From contig JAGSNX010000002.1 of NCBI GenBank assembly GCA_018139225.1, positions 558,001 through 622,000 on the forward strand: DNA of 64,000 nt. The letters are read 5' to 3'. This document shows, one piece after another, positions 7,699 to 16,549 of the stretch. Under the pieces are notes generated by a model that worked only from the letters and a program-made list of their open reading frames with translations, did not search any database and was not told the origin of the DNA. Source of the stretch: Microvirga sp. SRT01 (GTDB lineage Bacteria; Pseudomonadota; Alphaproteobacteria; Sphingomonadales; Sphingomonadaceae). Both the position numbers and the translations under genes were made by a program. Every line of letters begins with the position of its first letter. Position 1 is the stretch's first letter.

Positions 7699-9126
7699 TC
7701 AGTAATTGAACTGAAGCTGCGTGCGGATCAGGCTGCCTTCGGCGCGGCCGATGCGCCGCTCGTCGGCCTCCTGCCGGTGCATGCGCGAATAGGCGAGGGT
7801 GAGTTCAAGCGGTGCGATCGGCTGGAACTCGATACCCAATTCCAGCTCGTTCGTCGCCAGTCGCGGGGCGTTGATCGCCGCCTTCCACCCACCGCGATAC
7901 CGCTGCCATCGCGCATAGGGCATGAACGTCCCCAGCGGGGATTGACCGACCCGCCACATCGTCTGGATATAGCCACCATCGAGCGGCCGGGTGGTGATTG
8001 CGCCGAGGCGTGTATCGAATTCCGGACCCCGACCCCAATTCCACTCCGCCTGGATGCCGAACGGCTGCGGATAGAGCATCGCGTGCAGGCCGACGCGCTC
8101 GTCACGGAACGCGGTCGGACTGGTGCCGCCGGTGCGGATTTCGGGCTGGACCCGGTTGCGGAGCAGCGCGCCGCCGAACTCCACCACCTGTCCATTCGCC
8201 AGTTCCACCGGCCACGTCGCCATCGCGACGGTCATCAGGTCGTTGTTGACCTCGACGCGGTTGATGCCCTGCCCGTTGAAGACGCCGACGCCGAACGCGC
8301 CGTAATTGCCGAACAGCTTCTGCCCGGCGTCCGCCAACCGATCCCAGATGCGCTGCACGGAAGGGGGTGTATAATAGGCGACGATGCCGAGTTCGCGCTC
8401 GCTGGGGATCGCGCTGTTGATCCCGTCGCTGCGATCGAGCGTCAGCCGGTTCGATGAGGATTGCAGGTTTTCCCACCCGAACGGCACCTTGGACTGGCCG
8501 AAGCGCAAGCGGAGGCGATGCTCCTTGTCGGGAAACCAGTCGGCATAGGCGTCGCGGATCTGGCCGAACCCCTCCCGTGGTTCGCCGACGGACTGACCAC
8601 CGACGCGGGTGGCGAAATCGGGCTGGATATAGATCGAGACGTCGTCGCTGACCCGTCCTTCGAGGACGATGCGCAATCGCCGGAACGTGAAATTGCCGGC
8701 CTCCGTCACACCGCCGTCATGAACCGAGCGTAGTCGCGATCCCGACGGAATATCGAGGTCGCCGCCCGAGATCGTCTCGTTCAGACGCATCTGCGTGTAG
8801 CCGCGCAGGCGCAGCCGGTCGTACCACGCCTTGCGCTGGGGCGGGGCGACGGCGACCTGGGCGGGCCCGGTCATCATCGGGCGGGGCGGTGGTATCTCGG
8901 CAACCTGCGGCGGCGCGGGCGTGGGTGCAGGTGGCGTCGCGAGCGCGGTTGCAGGGGTCCGTTGCTGCGCCTCCTGCTGGAGCTGGCGGACCATCGTCTT
9001 CAGCTCGTCGATCTGGCGTTGCAGTTCCTGCACCGACTGCGCGGCGGCGGGAGGTGCGAAGCAGAGGACGAGTGTGAATGCCGTCACGCCGGGCGCGATG
9101 CGATAGTGCCTGACGCCCCGTGTCAT
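7699..9126 (-). CDS. OprO/OprP-type phosphate-selective porin family protein
   Basis: This outer-membrane beta-barrel of 475 residues starts with a signal peptide ending in AAAQ. A short coiled coil (VQELQRQIDELKTMVRQLQQEAQ) suggests trimer contacts. A proline/alanine-rich linker follows, then the barrel from about residue 100 (RLRLRGYTQMRLNE). RIVLEGRVSDDVSIYIQPDF and RLRFGQSKVPFGWE are typical of the OprO/OprP group, and the chain ends in an aromatic residue (LQFNY). Whether it is really phosphate-specific cannot be judged, since neighbours give no phosphate context and no pho-type genes are near. Its upstream region carries a short ORF with an exceptional ribosome binding site and two hairpins. 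Confidence 0.85.
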   Translation of the reverse strand: MTRGVRHYRIAPGVTAFTLVLCFAPPAAAQSVQELQRQIDELKTMVRQLQQEAQQRTPATALATPPAPTPAPPQVAEIPPPRPMMTGPAQVAVAPPQRKAWYDRLRLRGYTQMRLNETISGGDLDIPSGSRLRSVHDGGVTEAGNFTFRRLRIVLEGRVSDDVSIYIQPDFATRVGGQSVGEPREGFGQIRDAYADWFPDKEHRLRLRFGQSKVPFGWENLQSSSNRLTLDRSDGINSAIPSERELGIVAYYTPPSVQRIWDRLADAGQKLFGNYGAFGVGVFNGQGINRVEVNNDLMTVAMATWPVELANGQVVEFGGALLRNRVQPEIRTGGTSPTAFRDERVGLHAMLYPQPFGIQAEWNWGRGPEFDTRLGAITTRPLDGGYIQTMWRVGQSPLGTFMPYARWQRYRGGWKAAINAPRLATNELELGIEFQPIAPLELTLAYSRMHRQEADERRIGRAEGSLIRTQLQFNY

Positions 9127-9413
9127 CGTCGCTTACCCCAGCGACGGCGGCTCGCAAACCGAGGTGCCGTCGAAAGGGCGGCGTTATGACCCGTTGGGCG
9201 ATGCCGCAAGAGCTGGCGGACGCGCAGACGCCGAATAGGCATGTCCGTAGCCCGGATATGAAAAGAGGTTGCCGAGCGCCTCCCGGCGACTCGACAACCC
9301 CTAAACATGGTCAGCGGCCGGAGAGCTCCAGCCCGGGAAACCATGATGCTTCTGACATCCTCGTCGTGCCGTTGATTGGGGGAGGATACCCCCCGACACG
9401 ATTCAAACGGATA
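9127..9413 (-). other. Structured leader-like region between short ORF and porin gene
   Basis: This roughly 290-base stretch separates the 18-codon ORF from the porin start and has no convincing gene; Arg-rich frames crossing it look like chance. Two inverted repeats stand out. The hairpin at 9364-9401 has TCGTG/CACGA outer arms around a GGGGGG/CCTCCCCC core and begins 12 bases after the short ORF stop. A second at 9306-9345 has CATGG/CCATG arms enclosing GGAGAGCTCC. No T-run follows either, so they are not classical terminators. Confidence 0.45.
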
Positions 9414-9470
9414 TTAGAAGCGAGTCTCCCGAACGAACTGAACCGACCCCACTGCTGAACCATGAGACAT
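9414..9470 (-). CDS. Candidate 18-residue leader peptide with near-perfect Shine-Dalgarno
   Basis: The minus strand reads GAAAGGAGGTGATCCG and then ATG, with AGGAGG 7 bases before the start. Fifteen consecutive bases (9472-9486) are complementary to the 3' end of alphaproteobacterial 16S rRNA (GGATCACCTCCTTTC). The frame is MSHGSAVGSVQFVRETRF followed by TAA. About half its codons end in A or T, unlike neighbouring genes, so it does not look like a fragment of an ordinary gene. A strong hairpin follows the stop, and the porin gene starts about 290 bases further on. It could be a regulatory leader ORF or an independent microprotein. Function is unknown and expression is inferred only from the ribosome binding site. 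Confidence 0.5.
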   Translation of the reverse strand: MSHGSAVGSVQFVRETRF

Positions 9471-9595
9471 CGGATCACCTCCTTTCGCTTGTTAATAGCC
9501 ACGTGACCGGACCCGATCACAACCGGAATGTGCGGTGTCCGGGCTGCGGATACAAGAGGTTTTTCGGGTATTCGTCCGCTCATGCGATGGACCGT

Positions 9596-10108
9596 TCAGC
9601 GGCAGTCCTGAACGACGCGGCCGACCTCCGCATAGGGGGGGATCACCAGTGTCGGCGCGCCCGGCTGTTCGACCACTACTCGCCCGCGGCTGAATGCCAT
9701 CGCATCCAGTAATGGGTCGGTGGCGGCGAACGCGGCCGCAACATAGGGCGGCGTGCCTCCCGTCGGTTGGACGGCGATCGCGCGGGTCGCGCTGCTGGTG
9801 CGGATCGTCAGCGCTGCCGTCGCCGCACCGCTGCGCGACAGATAGATTTGTCGGGCCGTCGTGTCGCACCGCAGGGTCAGGCCAGCGTCACTGCCAGTCT
9901 GGCCGAACAGCGCGAGGCTGCCGCGGGCGTCGCGGCGATAGCTCCAGGTGCCGGGCGTGACCGGCCAGTCCTGCCAATCCCCTGATAACGCGACGGGTTT
10001 CGGCGGCGGCGGCAGCGCGACCGGCGCGGCGGGGGCGGGCGCGCGCTGGACCGGCGGGGCGACACAGCCGGCGACGGCCAGCACGAGAAGCAGGGGGGAT
10101 GCACGCAT
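9596..10108 (-). CDS. Hypothetical lipoprotein
   Basis: This 170-residue protein has a short hydrophobic leader and a lipobox (LAVAGC, cysteine at 15), then a Pro/Ala-rich spacer (APPVQRAPAPAAPVALPPPP). The globular remainder includes DWPVTPGTWSYRRDARGSLALFG, TLRCDTTARQIYLSRSG and LTIRTSSATRAI, and ends with VVQDCR. The two cysteines after the lipobox could pair. The pattern is of a small beta-rich periplasmic domain on a lipid anchor, and similar lipoproteins are common and uncharacterised in sphingomonads. It could share a transcript with the short ORF and porin downstream, although the gap of about 125 bases allows a separate promoter. Confidence 0.75.
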   Translation of the reverse strand: MRASPLLLVLAVAGCVAPPVQRAPAPAAPVALPPPPKPVALSGDWQDWPVTPGTWSYRRDARGSLALFGQTGSDAGLTLRCDTTARQIYLSRSGAATAALTIRTSSATRAIAVQPTGGTPPYVAAAFAATDPLLDAMAFSRGRVVVEQPGAPTLVIPPYAEVGRVVQDCR

Positions 10109-10168
10109 CGCCTTCGTCTACGGGCGGCGGCGGCGATGCTCAACCCGCGTGAGGCCCGGTTCGGCGAT

Positions 10169-10194
10169 GGAACCGGCAGGGCGCGCCACAGGTT
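10169..10194 (+). promoter_or_regulatory. EcfG-type general stress promoter candidate
   Basis: GGAAC (10169-10173), a 17-base spacer, then GGTT (10191-10194). The alphaproteobacterial general stress sigma factor EcfG recognises GGAAC with N16-17 and a (C)GTT -10 element. The -10 lies 26 bases before the PRC-barrel gene, a class often under stress control. The first base of the -10 element deviates from consensus, so this is moderate evidence. Confidence 0.4.
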
Positions 10195-10220
10195 CGACCG
10201 GCGACCATCAGGAGTAACCC

Positions 10221-10592
10221 ATGTCGACCGAGCAGGCCCCCACCCAGTTGCTGATCCAATCCAATGTCGCGCACACGCTGAAGGTGGAAAGCCGCGACGG
10301 TGACGCGGTGGGGCAGGTCTATTCGTTCATGGTCCACAAGGGATCGGGCCGCACCACGCATGCGGTACTGTCGCTCGGCGGGTTCCTGGGGATGGGCAAG
10401 AGTTTCTATCCGGTGCCGTTCGGCCTGCTCCAGTTCGATCCCGTCCGCGATTTGTACGTCATCACCGTCGACCGCCGCCTGCTGGAGGGTGGGCCGAGCT
10501 GGTCCAACAACGCACCCGTGTTCGACCAGGCTTACGCGGACCGGGTCGCCAGCTATTACGGTGTGTCGGGCGAAGACCTGAACGCGGGCTAA
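10221..10592 (+). CDS. PRC-barrel domain protein
   Basis: This 123-residue soluble protein has one PRC-barrel fold spanning most of its length (LKVESRDGDAVGQVYSFMVHKGSGRTTHAVLSLGGFLGMGKSFYPVPF, then VITVDRRLLEGGP). It lacks a signal peptide. PRC-barrel domains occur in photosynthetic reaction centre subunit H and the RNA-maturation factor RimM. Stand-alone versions in Alphaproteobacteria are mostly of unknown role and often stress-induced. GGAG lies just before the ATG. A possible EcfG promoter sits immediately upstream. The small gene at 10601 follows after 8 bases, so the two are probably co-transcribed. Confidence 0.85.
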   Translation: MSTEQAPTQLLIQSNVAHTLKVESRDGDAVGQVYSFMVHKGSGRTTHAVLSLGGFLGMGKSFYPVPFGLLQFDPVRDLYVITVDRRLLEGGPSWSNNAPVFDQAYADRVASYYGVSGEDLNAG

Positions 10593-10600
10593 GCCAGCCC

Positions 10601-11107
10601 GTGACCGTACTGCACGTCGCCGGCATCAAGTCAGGGGAGGGCGGAACGGCCGCGATCGACGATCATGTGCGGTTCGCGTTCGAAAGTCCCTTTGGCACCG
10701 GAGGTACGGGCACGATCGTGGTCGTCGATGAGCCCGGCGGGATGGCGGAGATCGGGATCGATTGCGCGACCGGGCGATTGCGGGGCGCGACGCTCGTGAC
10801 TTTCGCCCGGCAGGTTTTGGACGTGCCCGACGACCTGGTGATGTCGCTGCCGGTCGACGAAGGGCTTCCCGTCCTGTCAGCCGATATGTTCGCCGGGGAT
10901 GCGGACGGGCTATTGCCGCGGATCGTCGTTCCGGGTCCGATCGACCTGCTCCGCGGCGCAAAGTTCGGGATCGTCAGGATCGGCACAGCCCAGCCCGACC
11001 GGGTGATCCGGTCGGGCGACGCGGTGTTCCTGATCGCCGGCGACGCATTGTGGGGCTTCGGCGCGGATCGCCTCTCGGCTGACGCCCGCGCGCGGATGAC
11101 GGGGTAG
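10601..11107 (+). CDS. Hypothetical protein
   Basis: This is a 168-residue open frame with a GTG start 8 bases after the PRC-barrel gene. Third positions are strongly GC-biased as in neighbouring real genes, and no competing frame covers the interval convincingly. The sequence (FESPFGTGGTGTIVVVDEPGGMAEIGIDCATGRLRGATLVTF) looks like a small all-beta soluble protein without signal or membrane segments. I do not recognise the family. No strong Shine-Dalgarno is visible, consistent with coupling to the gene before it. It ends 3 bases before the convergent uvrB stop. Confidence 0.65.
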   Translation: MTVLHVAGIKSGEGGTAAIDDHVRFAFESPFGTGGTGTIVVVDEPGGMAEIGIDCATGRLRGATLVTFARQVLDVPDDLVMSLPVDEGLPVLSADMFAGDADGLLPRIVVPGPIDLLRGAKFGIVRIGTAQPDRVIRSGDAVFLIAGDALWGFGADRLSADARARMTG

Positions 11108-11110
11108 AGG

Positions 11111-13309
11111 CTACCGTCCGCCGCGCCGACCGCCCATCCGCATCTTCGATTCCTTGCCGTAGCGGGTCTTGCGGGTGCCGGGCTTGCCCTCGTTGCTGCG
11201 GCCCATGACGGGCGCTTTCTGTTCGTGGCTGGGCAAGCCGAGTTCGTCGTTCTCCAATGCGCGAATCTCGTCGCGGAGACGACCCGCGGTTTCGAACTCC
11301 AGATCCGCGGCGGCCTTGCGCATCTGCTTTTCGAGATCCTCGATATAGGCGCGAAGGTTGTGGCCGACCATGTGCGGACGGTCCTCGTCGATCGGGATGG
11401 TGACCTGATCGCCTTGCGACACGTGCGAAATGATGTCGCCGATGTTGCGGCGGATCGTCGTCGGCGTGATGCCGTGGATGATGTTGTATTCCTCCTGCTT
11501 CTCGCGGCGGCGACCGGTTTCGTTCATCGCCCGCTCCATCGAGCCGGTGATGCGGTCGGCGTAGAGGATGACGCGGCCGTCGACGTTGCGCGCGGCGCGG
11601 CCGATCGTCTGGATCAGCGAGGTTTCGGAGCGCAGAAAGCCCTCCTTGTCGGCATCGAGGATCGCGACCAGCCCGCATTCGGGGATGTCGAGCCCCTCGC
11701 GCAGCAGGTTGATGCCGATCAGCACGTCATAGACGCCCAGCCGCAGGTCGCGGATCAGTTCGATGCGCTCCAGCGTCTCCACATCGCTGTGCATGTAACG
11801 GACCTTGATGCCCGCTTCGTGCATGAACTCGGTCAGGTCCTCGGCCATACGCTTGGTCAGGGTGGTGACGAGCGTGCGGTAGCCGGCCTCCGCGGTCTTG
11901 CGGCATTCGACGATCAGATCCTGCACCTGCTCCTCGACCGGCTTGATCTCGATCGGCGGGTCAATCAGTCCGGTCGGGCGGATGACCTGCTCGGCGAAGA
12001 CGCCGCCGGTCTGCTCCATCTCCCACGGGCCGGGCGTTGCGGAGACGCACACCGTCTGCGGGCGCATCGCGTCCCATTCGTTGAAGCGCAGCGGCCGATT
12101 GTCGATCGCGGACGGAAGGCGGAAGCCATATTCCGCCAGCGTGATCTTCCGACGGTGATCGCCGCGCGACATGCCGTTGATCTGGCCGATCGTCTGGTGC
12201 GACTCGTCGACGAACAGCAGCGCGTTCTCGGGTAGATATTCGAACAGCGTGGGCGGCGGCTCGCCGGGGAGGCGGCCGGTCAGGAAGCGGCTGTAATTCT
12301 CGATGCCGTTGCAGCTGCCGGTCGCGGCGATCATCTCCAGATCGAAATGCGTCCGCTGTTCGAGCCGCTGGTGCTCGATCAGCTTCCCCTCCGCCTCCAG
12401 CTCCTTCAGCCGTTCGGACAGCTCGTGCTTGATGGCCTCGGCCGCCTGCTTCATCGTCGGGCCGGGCGTGACATAGTGGCTGTTGGCGTAGACACGCACG
12501 CTGTTGAGCGAGGCCGATTTCTTGCCGGTCAGCGGATCGAACTCGACGATCTCCTCGATGTCGTCGCCGAAGAAGCTGATCCGCCACGCGCTGTCTTCAT
12601 AGTGCGAGGGAAAGAGTTCGAGCGTGTCGCCCTTGACGCGGAAATTGCCGCGCTGGAACGCCGCGTCGTTGCGCTTGTACTGGAGCGCGACGAGCTTGCG
12701 GACGATCTCGCGCTGGTCGACGGTCTGACCCTTTTTCAGGTCGAAGATCATCGCGGAATAGGTCTCGACCGAGCCGATGCCGTACAGGCATGACACGGAG
12801 GCGACGATGATGACGTCGTCCCGCTCCAGCAGCGACCGCGTCGCCGAGTGGCGCATGCGGTCGATCGCCTCGTTGATCGACGATTCCTTCTCGATGTAGG
12901 TGTCGGAGCGTGGGACGTACGCCTCGGGCTGGTAATAGTCGTAATAGCTGACGAAATATTCGACGGCGTTGTTCGGGAAGAACGACTTGAATTCGCCGTA
13001 GAGCTGCGCCGCGAGGATCTTGTTCGGGGCGAGGATCAGGGCGGGCCGCTGCAACGCCTCGATCACCTTGGCCATCGTGAAGGTCTTGCCCGAACCGGTG
13101 ACGCCGAGCAGCACCTGATCCTTCTCCCCCGTCAGCGCGGTATCCACGAGTTCGCGGATCGCGGTCGGCTGGTCGCCGGAGGGGGTGTATTCGCTGACCA
13201 GTTCGAAGCGTTTGCCGCCCTCCACCTTTTCGGGGCGGGCGGGGCGGTGGGGTACGAAGTTCTCGCCGGTTTCCGGTTCGGACAGGTTCGTGCGGATCTG
13301 GATGGCCAT
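11111..13309 (-). CDS. uvrB: Excinuclease ABC subunit B
   Basis: UvrB is the damage-verifying helicase-like subunit of nucleotide excision repair; it loads from UvrA and recruits UvrC. The 732-residue protein from the ATG at 13309 has the Walker A motif GVTGSGKT at 69-76, the [13 protein letters not shown] damage-hairpin region, VDESHQT, the QTIGRAARN helicase motif VI, and a C-terminal UVR domain ([31 protein letters not shown]) that binds UvrC. It carries a basic tail ([17 protein letters not shown]) beyond the E. coli length. An upstream extension to 13447 is possible in frame but would run through the SOS box and lacks family similarity. Regulation is by the LexA-type box 15 bases upstream. 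Confidence 0.97.
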   Translation of the reverse strand: MAIQIRTNLSEPETGENFVPHRPARPEKVEGGKRFELVSEYTPSGDQPTAIRELVDTALTGEKDQVLLGVTGSGKTFTMAKVIEALQRPALILAPNKILAAQLYGEFKSFFPNNAVEYFVSYYDYYQPEAYVPRSDTYIEKESSINEAIDRMRHSATRSLLERDDVIIVASVSCLYGIGSVETYSAMIFDLKKGQTVDQREIVRKLVALQYKRNDAAFQRGNFRVKGDTLELFPSHYEDSAWRISFFGDDIEEIVEFDPLTGKKSASLNSVRVYANSHYVTPGPTMKQAAEAIKHELSERLKELEAEGKLIEHQRLEQRTHFDLEMIAATGSCNGIENYSRFLTGRLPGEPPPTLFEYLPENALLFVDESHQTIGQINGMSRGDHRRKITLAEYGFRLPSAIDNRPLRFNEWDAMRPQTVCVSATPGPWEMEQTGGVFAEQVIRPTGLIDPPIEIKPVEEQVQDLIVECRKTAEAGYRTLVTTLTKRMAEDLTEFMHEAGIKVRYMHSDVETLERIELIRDLRLGVYDVLIGINLLREGLDIPECGLVAILDADKEGFLRSETSLIQTIGRAARNVDGRVILYADRITGSMERAMNETGRRREKQEEYNIIHGITPTTIRRNIGDIISHVSQGDQVTIPIDEDRPHMVGHNLRAYIEDLEKQMRKAAADLEFETAGRLRDEIRALENDELGLPSHEQKAPVMGRSNEGKPGTRKTRYGKESKMRMGGRRGGR

Positions 13310-13324
13310 GCGGGCGAATATGGG

Positions 13325-13339
13325 GAACGGGAGCGGAAC
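13325..13339 (-). promoter_or_regulatory. LexA (SOS) box of uvrB
   Basis: On the uvrB strand this is GTTCCGCTCCCGTTC, an exact GTTC-N7-GTTC, the direct-repeat LexA box of Alphaproteobacteria. It ends 15 bases before the uvrB start codon. uvrB is a classical SOS gene, so position and gene identity support each other. The very short distance to the ATG implies a short leader. Confidence 0.75.
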
Positions 13340-13430
13340 AGGCAACGTGGGGCGTGCCCAAGATGCGCTATGGTTGCAATGCAGCGGACCCGCCCATATT
13401 GCGCATTGTTCGCAAAACATCGGAAGCTTG

Positions 13431-14258
13431 ATGACCGACACTGTCACTGCCGTGGAGCGCGCGCCCGCGCTGATCCCGGAGAACGCCGCGTTCCTGACGT
13501 CGAAGGTGCTGTGGGTGCGCCACTGGAACGAGCATCTGTTCTCGTTCGCGATCGAGCGGCCGGACAGCTTCCGGTTTCGTTCGGGCGAGTTCGTGATGAT
13601 CGGCCTGCCGGGCGAGAAGAAGCCGTTGATGCGCGCCTATTCGATCTGCTCGCAGCATTATGCGGAGGAGCTGGAGTTCCTGTCGATCAAGGTGCCGGAC
13701 GGCCCGCTGACGTCGCGGTTGCAGCTGATCGAGCCGGGTGACGAGCTGTATCTGGGCAAGAAGCCGGTCGGCACGCTGGTGACCGACGCGCTGCTGGGCG
13801 GGAAGCGGCTGTTCATGTTCGCGACCGGCACCGGCCTTGCGCCGTTCCTGAGCCTGGCGCGCGATCCCGACGTGTACGGGATGTTCGACGAGGTGGTGAT
13901 CGTGCATTCGGTGCGGCGCGTGTCGGACCTTGCCTATCATGACGAGCTGGCGGCGCGGTTGACGGACGATCCTTTGGTCGCGGACGAGGCGGCGACGCAG
14001 TTCCACTATGTGCCGACCGTGACGCGCGAGCCGTTCCACACGTCGAAGCGCATCGGCGGCCTGATCGAGGACGGCAGCCTGTTCGCAGAGCGGTTGCAGG
14101 GTCCGCAGCATCTGGACCCGAAGAACGACCGCGTGATGCTGTGCGGATCGACGGAGATGATCCACCAGACGGCCAAGATGCTCGACGAACTGGGTTTCGT
14201 GGAGGGCTCGAACTCGCAGCCGGGGACGTATGTGATCGAGCGGGCGTTCGTCGGGTAA
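13431..14258 (+). CDS. fpr: Ferredoxin--NADP+ reductase
   Basis: This 275-residue cytosolic flavoenzyme transfers electrons between NADPH and ferredoxin or flavodoxin. FAD-binding motif [10 protein letters not shown] (R-x-Y-S) and the GSFEFVMIG-like region [10 protein letters not shown] are followed by the NADP-binding half, with [16 protein letters not shown] and [13 protein letters not shown]. This is the bacterial Fpr arrangement. The start at 13431 is chosen because GGAAG lies 5 bases upstream and the protein then matches family length; the frame opens further upstream but through the uvrB promoter. It is divergent from uvrB with about 120 bases between starts. In many bacteria fpr responds to oxidative stress; no SoxR/OxyR site is recognised here. 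Confidence 0.93.
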   Translation: MTDTVTAVERAPALIPENAAFLTSKVLWVRHWNEHLFSFAIERPDSFRFRSGEFVMIGLPGEKKPLMRAYSICSQHYAEELEFLSIKVPDGPLTSRLQLIEPGDELYLGKKPVGTLVTDALLGGKRLFMFATGTGLAPFLSLARDPDVYGMFDEVVIVHSVRRVSDLAYHDELAARLTDDPLVADEAATQFHYVPTVTREPFHTSKRIGGLIEDGSLFAERLQGPQHLDPKNDRVMLCGSTEMIHQTAKMLDELGFVEGSNSQPGTYVIERAFVG

Positions 14259-14265
14259 TCGAGGG

Positions 14266-14295
14266 CCGTCACTCCGGCGAACGCCGGGGTGACGG
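14266..14295. repeat. REP-like palindrome / bidirectional terminator
   Basis: CCGTCAC-T-CCGGCG-AA-CGCCGG-GTGACGG forms an almost perfect hairpin between the convergent fpr and nat genes. The GTCAC...GTGAC edges and GC core match the palindromes at 16951-16980, 30943-31019 and 40796-40890, so it belongs to a dispersed family and may serve as a shared terminator here. Confidence 0.65.
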
Positions 14296-14314
14296 CTCTA
14301 CCGGCTGTTGCCGG

Positions 14315-15133
14315 TCAGTCGAACAGCCCCAGCGCGGCGACCTCCTCCTTCGTCAGGGCGATGCCGAACATCAGGCCTAGGCGCATGCGATAGACGCGCG
14401 GGTCGTCGATGATGCCGGCGGTTTCGTTGTCGCCGGCGCGGCGGCGATAGGCGCGGTCGGTCAGGCCGGCGAAACCGTGCGGCAGGACGATGCTGGCGAT
14501 CGCGTGCGTCGTGAAGCGCGTGCCCGGCGCGGTCGAGGTCCAGTGGTTGCTGAGCGCGAGATCGGCCTGCTCGACGGTCGCCAGCGTGAAGCTGTACTGC
14601 CGCTGCCACCCGGCACCGCCGCCGCGCCCGTCGGTCGTCGCGGCGGGGCCGTCGCGCAGCAGCAACCAGCCGTCGCCCTCGGTCACCAGCAGGAAGCGGG
14701 CACCGTCGGGCGCGACCGCCTCTGCGCCGTCGATCAGCGGCATCGGCGGCGCATAGCTGCCGCCGAACCCCGCATCGGCGATCCAGTGCTGACCCTCGAT
14801 CGTCACGAGGCTAAACGTGTGGGTCAGTGGTGGTGGTGTCGTCATGCCGAGCCACACGCGGGCGAGCAGTGGGCGCACGATGAATCCGAGCGCCGACAGT
14901 GCGTCGCCGAACAGTCGGTCCTGTTCGAAGCAATAGCCGCCGCGACGCGCGGTCACCAGCTTGTCGAACACCGCCGCGCTGTCGATCGCGATGCCGCGTC
15001 CGAGCGCGACGTCGAGGTTTTCGAAGGGCACGGCGAGGCGATGCGCCAGTTGCAGGCGAGCGAGCCCGGCGGCGTCGAGCGTGGGGCGGGCCGGCATGTC
15101 GATGCGGGCGAGATAGGCGTCGAGGTCGAACAT
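14315..15133 (-). CDS. nat: Arylamine N-acetyltransferase
   Basis: This cytosolic enzyme of 272 residues transfers acetyl groups from acetyl-CoA to arylamines and hydrazines. The Cys-His-Asp triad is visible: C in RRGGYCFEQDRLF (about residue 69), H in PPPLTHTFSLV, and D in WIADAGFGGSYAPPMP. PFENLDVALGR near the N-terminus is also characteristic. The start at 15133 (MFDLDAYLARI) matches the family N-terminus better than the 16-residue longer frame. It is a single gene between the REP-like palindrome and the M20 hydrolase, with which it is divergent. The physiological substrate is unknown. Confidence 0.93.
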   Translation of the reverse strand: MFDLDAYLARIDMPARPTLDAAGLARLQLAHRLAVPFENLDVALGRGIAIDSAAVFDKLVTARRGGYCFEQDRLFGDALSALGFIVRPLLARVWLGMTTPPPLTHTFSLVTIEGQHWIADAGFGGSYAPPMPLIDGAEAVAPDGARFLLVTEGDGWLLLRDGPAATTDGRGGGAGWQRQYSFTLATVEQADLALSNHWTSTAPGTRFTTHAIASIVLPHGFAGLTDRAYRRRAGDNETAGIIDDPRVYRMRLGLMFGIALTKEEVAALGLFD

Positions 15134-15214
15134 GGACCGCGCTGTAACCGCTGAGAGGTCACTGGCGCCAGCCGCAAGCACGGCTATGCTGTCCTTCGAT
15201 CAGGGGGATAGACC

Positions 15215-16549
15215 ATGCGTTACATCGTCGCGGTTGCCGGGCTGTTCGCCGCGGCCAGTCCGGCCGCCGCCCAGACGCCCGACTGGGCCGCGGCGGTGAA
15301 GGCGGATTACGACCGCGATCTGGGGCAGATGTGGGACTGGTTCCACCGCAATCCCGAACTGTCGATGAAGGAGGCGAAAACCGGTGCGCGCATGGCGGCG
15401 GCGCTGAAGGCCGTGCCGGGCGTCGTCGTGACCGAGAAGGTCGGCGGCACCGGCGTGGTCGGCGTGCTGAAGAACGGCGCAGGGCCGGTGGTGCTGGTCC
15501 GTGCCGACATGGACGGCCTGCCCGTGGAGGAGAAGTCCGGGCTGCCGAATGCCTCCACTGCGCGGCAGGTCGGGATCGACGGGGTCGAGGCGCCGGTGAT
15601 GCACGCCTGCGGCCACGACACGCACATCACGGCGCTGGTCGCGACCGCGCGGCGGCTGGCGGCGCTGAAGGATCGCTGGCGCGGGACGGTGGTGTTCGTG
15701 GTCCAGCCGGGCGAGGAGCGGGTCGCCGGCGCCAAGGCGATGCTCGCGGACGGGCTCTACACGCGCTTCCCGAAGCCGGCCTACGCACTGGCGTTCCACG
15801 TCGATTCCGAACGCGCGACGGGCACGGTGTCGGCGTCGGAGGGTATCCAGTACTCGTCGTCCGATTCGGTGGACATCACCGTGCCCGGCGTCGGCGCGCA
15901 CGGGGCCAGCCCGCATATGGGCAAGGACCCGGTGTATATGGCGTCGCAGCTGGTCATCGCGCTGCAAGGTGTCATCAGCCGCGAGCGTCAGCCGCTCGAT
16001 CCCGGGGTCATCACGGTCGGATCGTTCCACGCGGGCCTGAAGCACAACATCATCTCCGATGTCGCGAAGTTGCAGGTGACGGTGCGCGCCAATGACGAGG
16101 CGACGCGGGCGAAGCTGATCGACGGTATCCGGCAGGTCGCGCGCGGGGTCGGCGTGATGAACGGCATGCCGGAGGACAAGATGCCGGTCGTGACCGTGAC
16201 CGAAGGTACGCCGACGACGATCAACGACGCCGCGCTCGCCCGGCGGCTGAACGCGACGATGGCGCGCACGCTGGGCGCGGACAAGGTCGCCGTCTTTCGG
16301 CAGAAGGGGATGGGGGCGGAGGACTTCGCCTATTTCGTGCAGCCGGATCTGGGCGTGAAGGGCTATTACTTTTCGGTCGGGGGTACGCCGCAGGCGGCGA
16401 TCGACGCCGCGCGCAATGGCGGTCCGCCGGTACCGTCGCATCATTCGCCGCTGTTCAAGATCGCGCCGGAGCCGGCCATCGTCACCGGAGCGGTGGCGAT
16501 GACGGCGGCGGTACTCGACCTGTTGCCCGTGGGAGGACCCGTTTCGTGA
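15215..16549 (+). CDS. Secreted M20-family amidohydrolase
   Basis: This 444-residue metal-dependent hydrolase of the HipO/AmhX-type M20D group has a signal peptide (MRYIVAVAGLFAAASPAAAQ), so it works in the periplasm. Motifs are RADMDGLPVEE, HACGHDTHITALV, PGEERVAGAKAML and the dimerisation segment VGAHGASPHMGKDPVYMA. The conserved Cys-Gly-His-Asp and Glu-Glu pairs supply metal ligands and the catalytic base. Members remove acyl groups from N-acyl amino acids or peptides, and the exact substrate here is unknown. The VOC gene begins by overlapping its stop codon, so the two are co-transcribed. Confidence 0.9.
   Translation: MRYIVAVAGLFAAASPAAAQTPDWAAAVKADYDRDLGQMWDWFHRNPELSMKEAKTGARMAAALKAVPGVVVTEKVGGTGVVGVLKNGAGPVVLVRADMDGLPVEEKSGLPNASTARQVGIDGVEAPVMHACGHDTHITALVATARRLAALKDRWRGTVVFVVQPGEERVAGAKAMLADGLYTRFPKPAYALAFHVDSERATGTVSASEGIQYSSSDSVDITVPGVGAHGASPHMGKDPVYMASQLVIALQGVISRERQPLDPGVITVGSFHAGLKHNIISDVAKLQVTVRANDEATRAKLIDGIRQVARGVGVMNGMPEDKMPVVTVTEGTPTTINDAALARRLNATMARTLGADKVAVFRQKGMGAEDFAYFVQPDLGVKGYYFSVGGTPQAAIDAARNGGPPVPSHHSPLFKIAPEPAIVTGAVAMTAAVLDLLPVGGPVS

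Noticed and set aside
9123..9344. A 73-codon minus-strand frame ending at the porin start
   Set aside because: It is extremely Arg-rich, has no ribosome binding site and crosses the structured leader. It is probably non-coding.
9472..9486. Possible 16S rRNA 3' end fragment (GGATCACCTCCTTTC)
   Set aside because: Only these 15 bases match; the preceding sequence is not rRNA. The minus strand reads as a Shine-Dalgarno sequence followed by an ATG, which explains the match.
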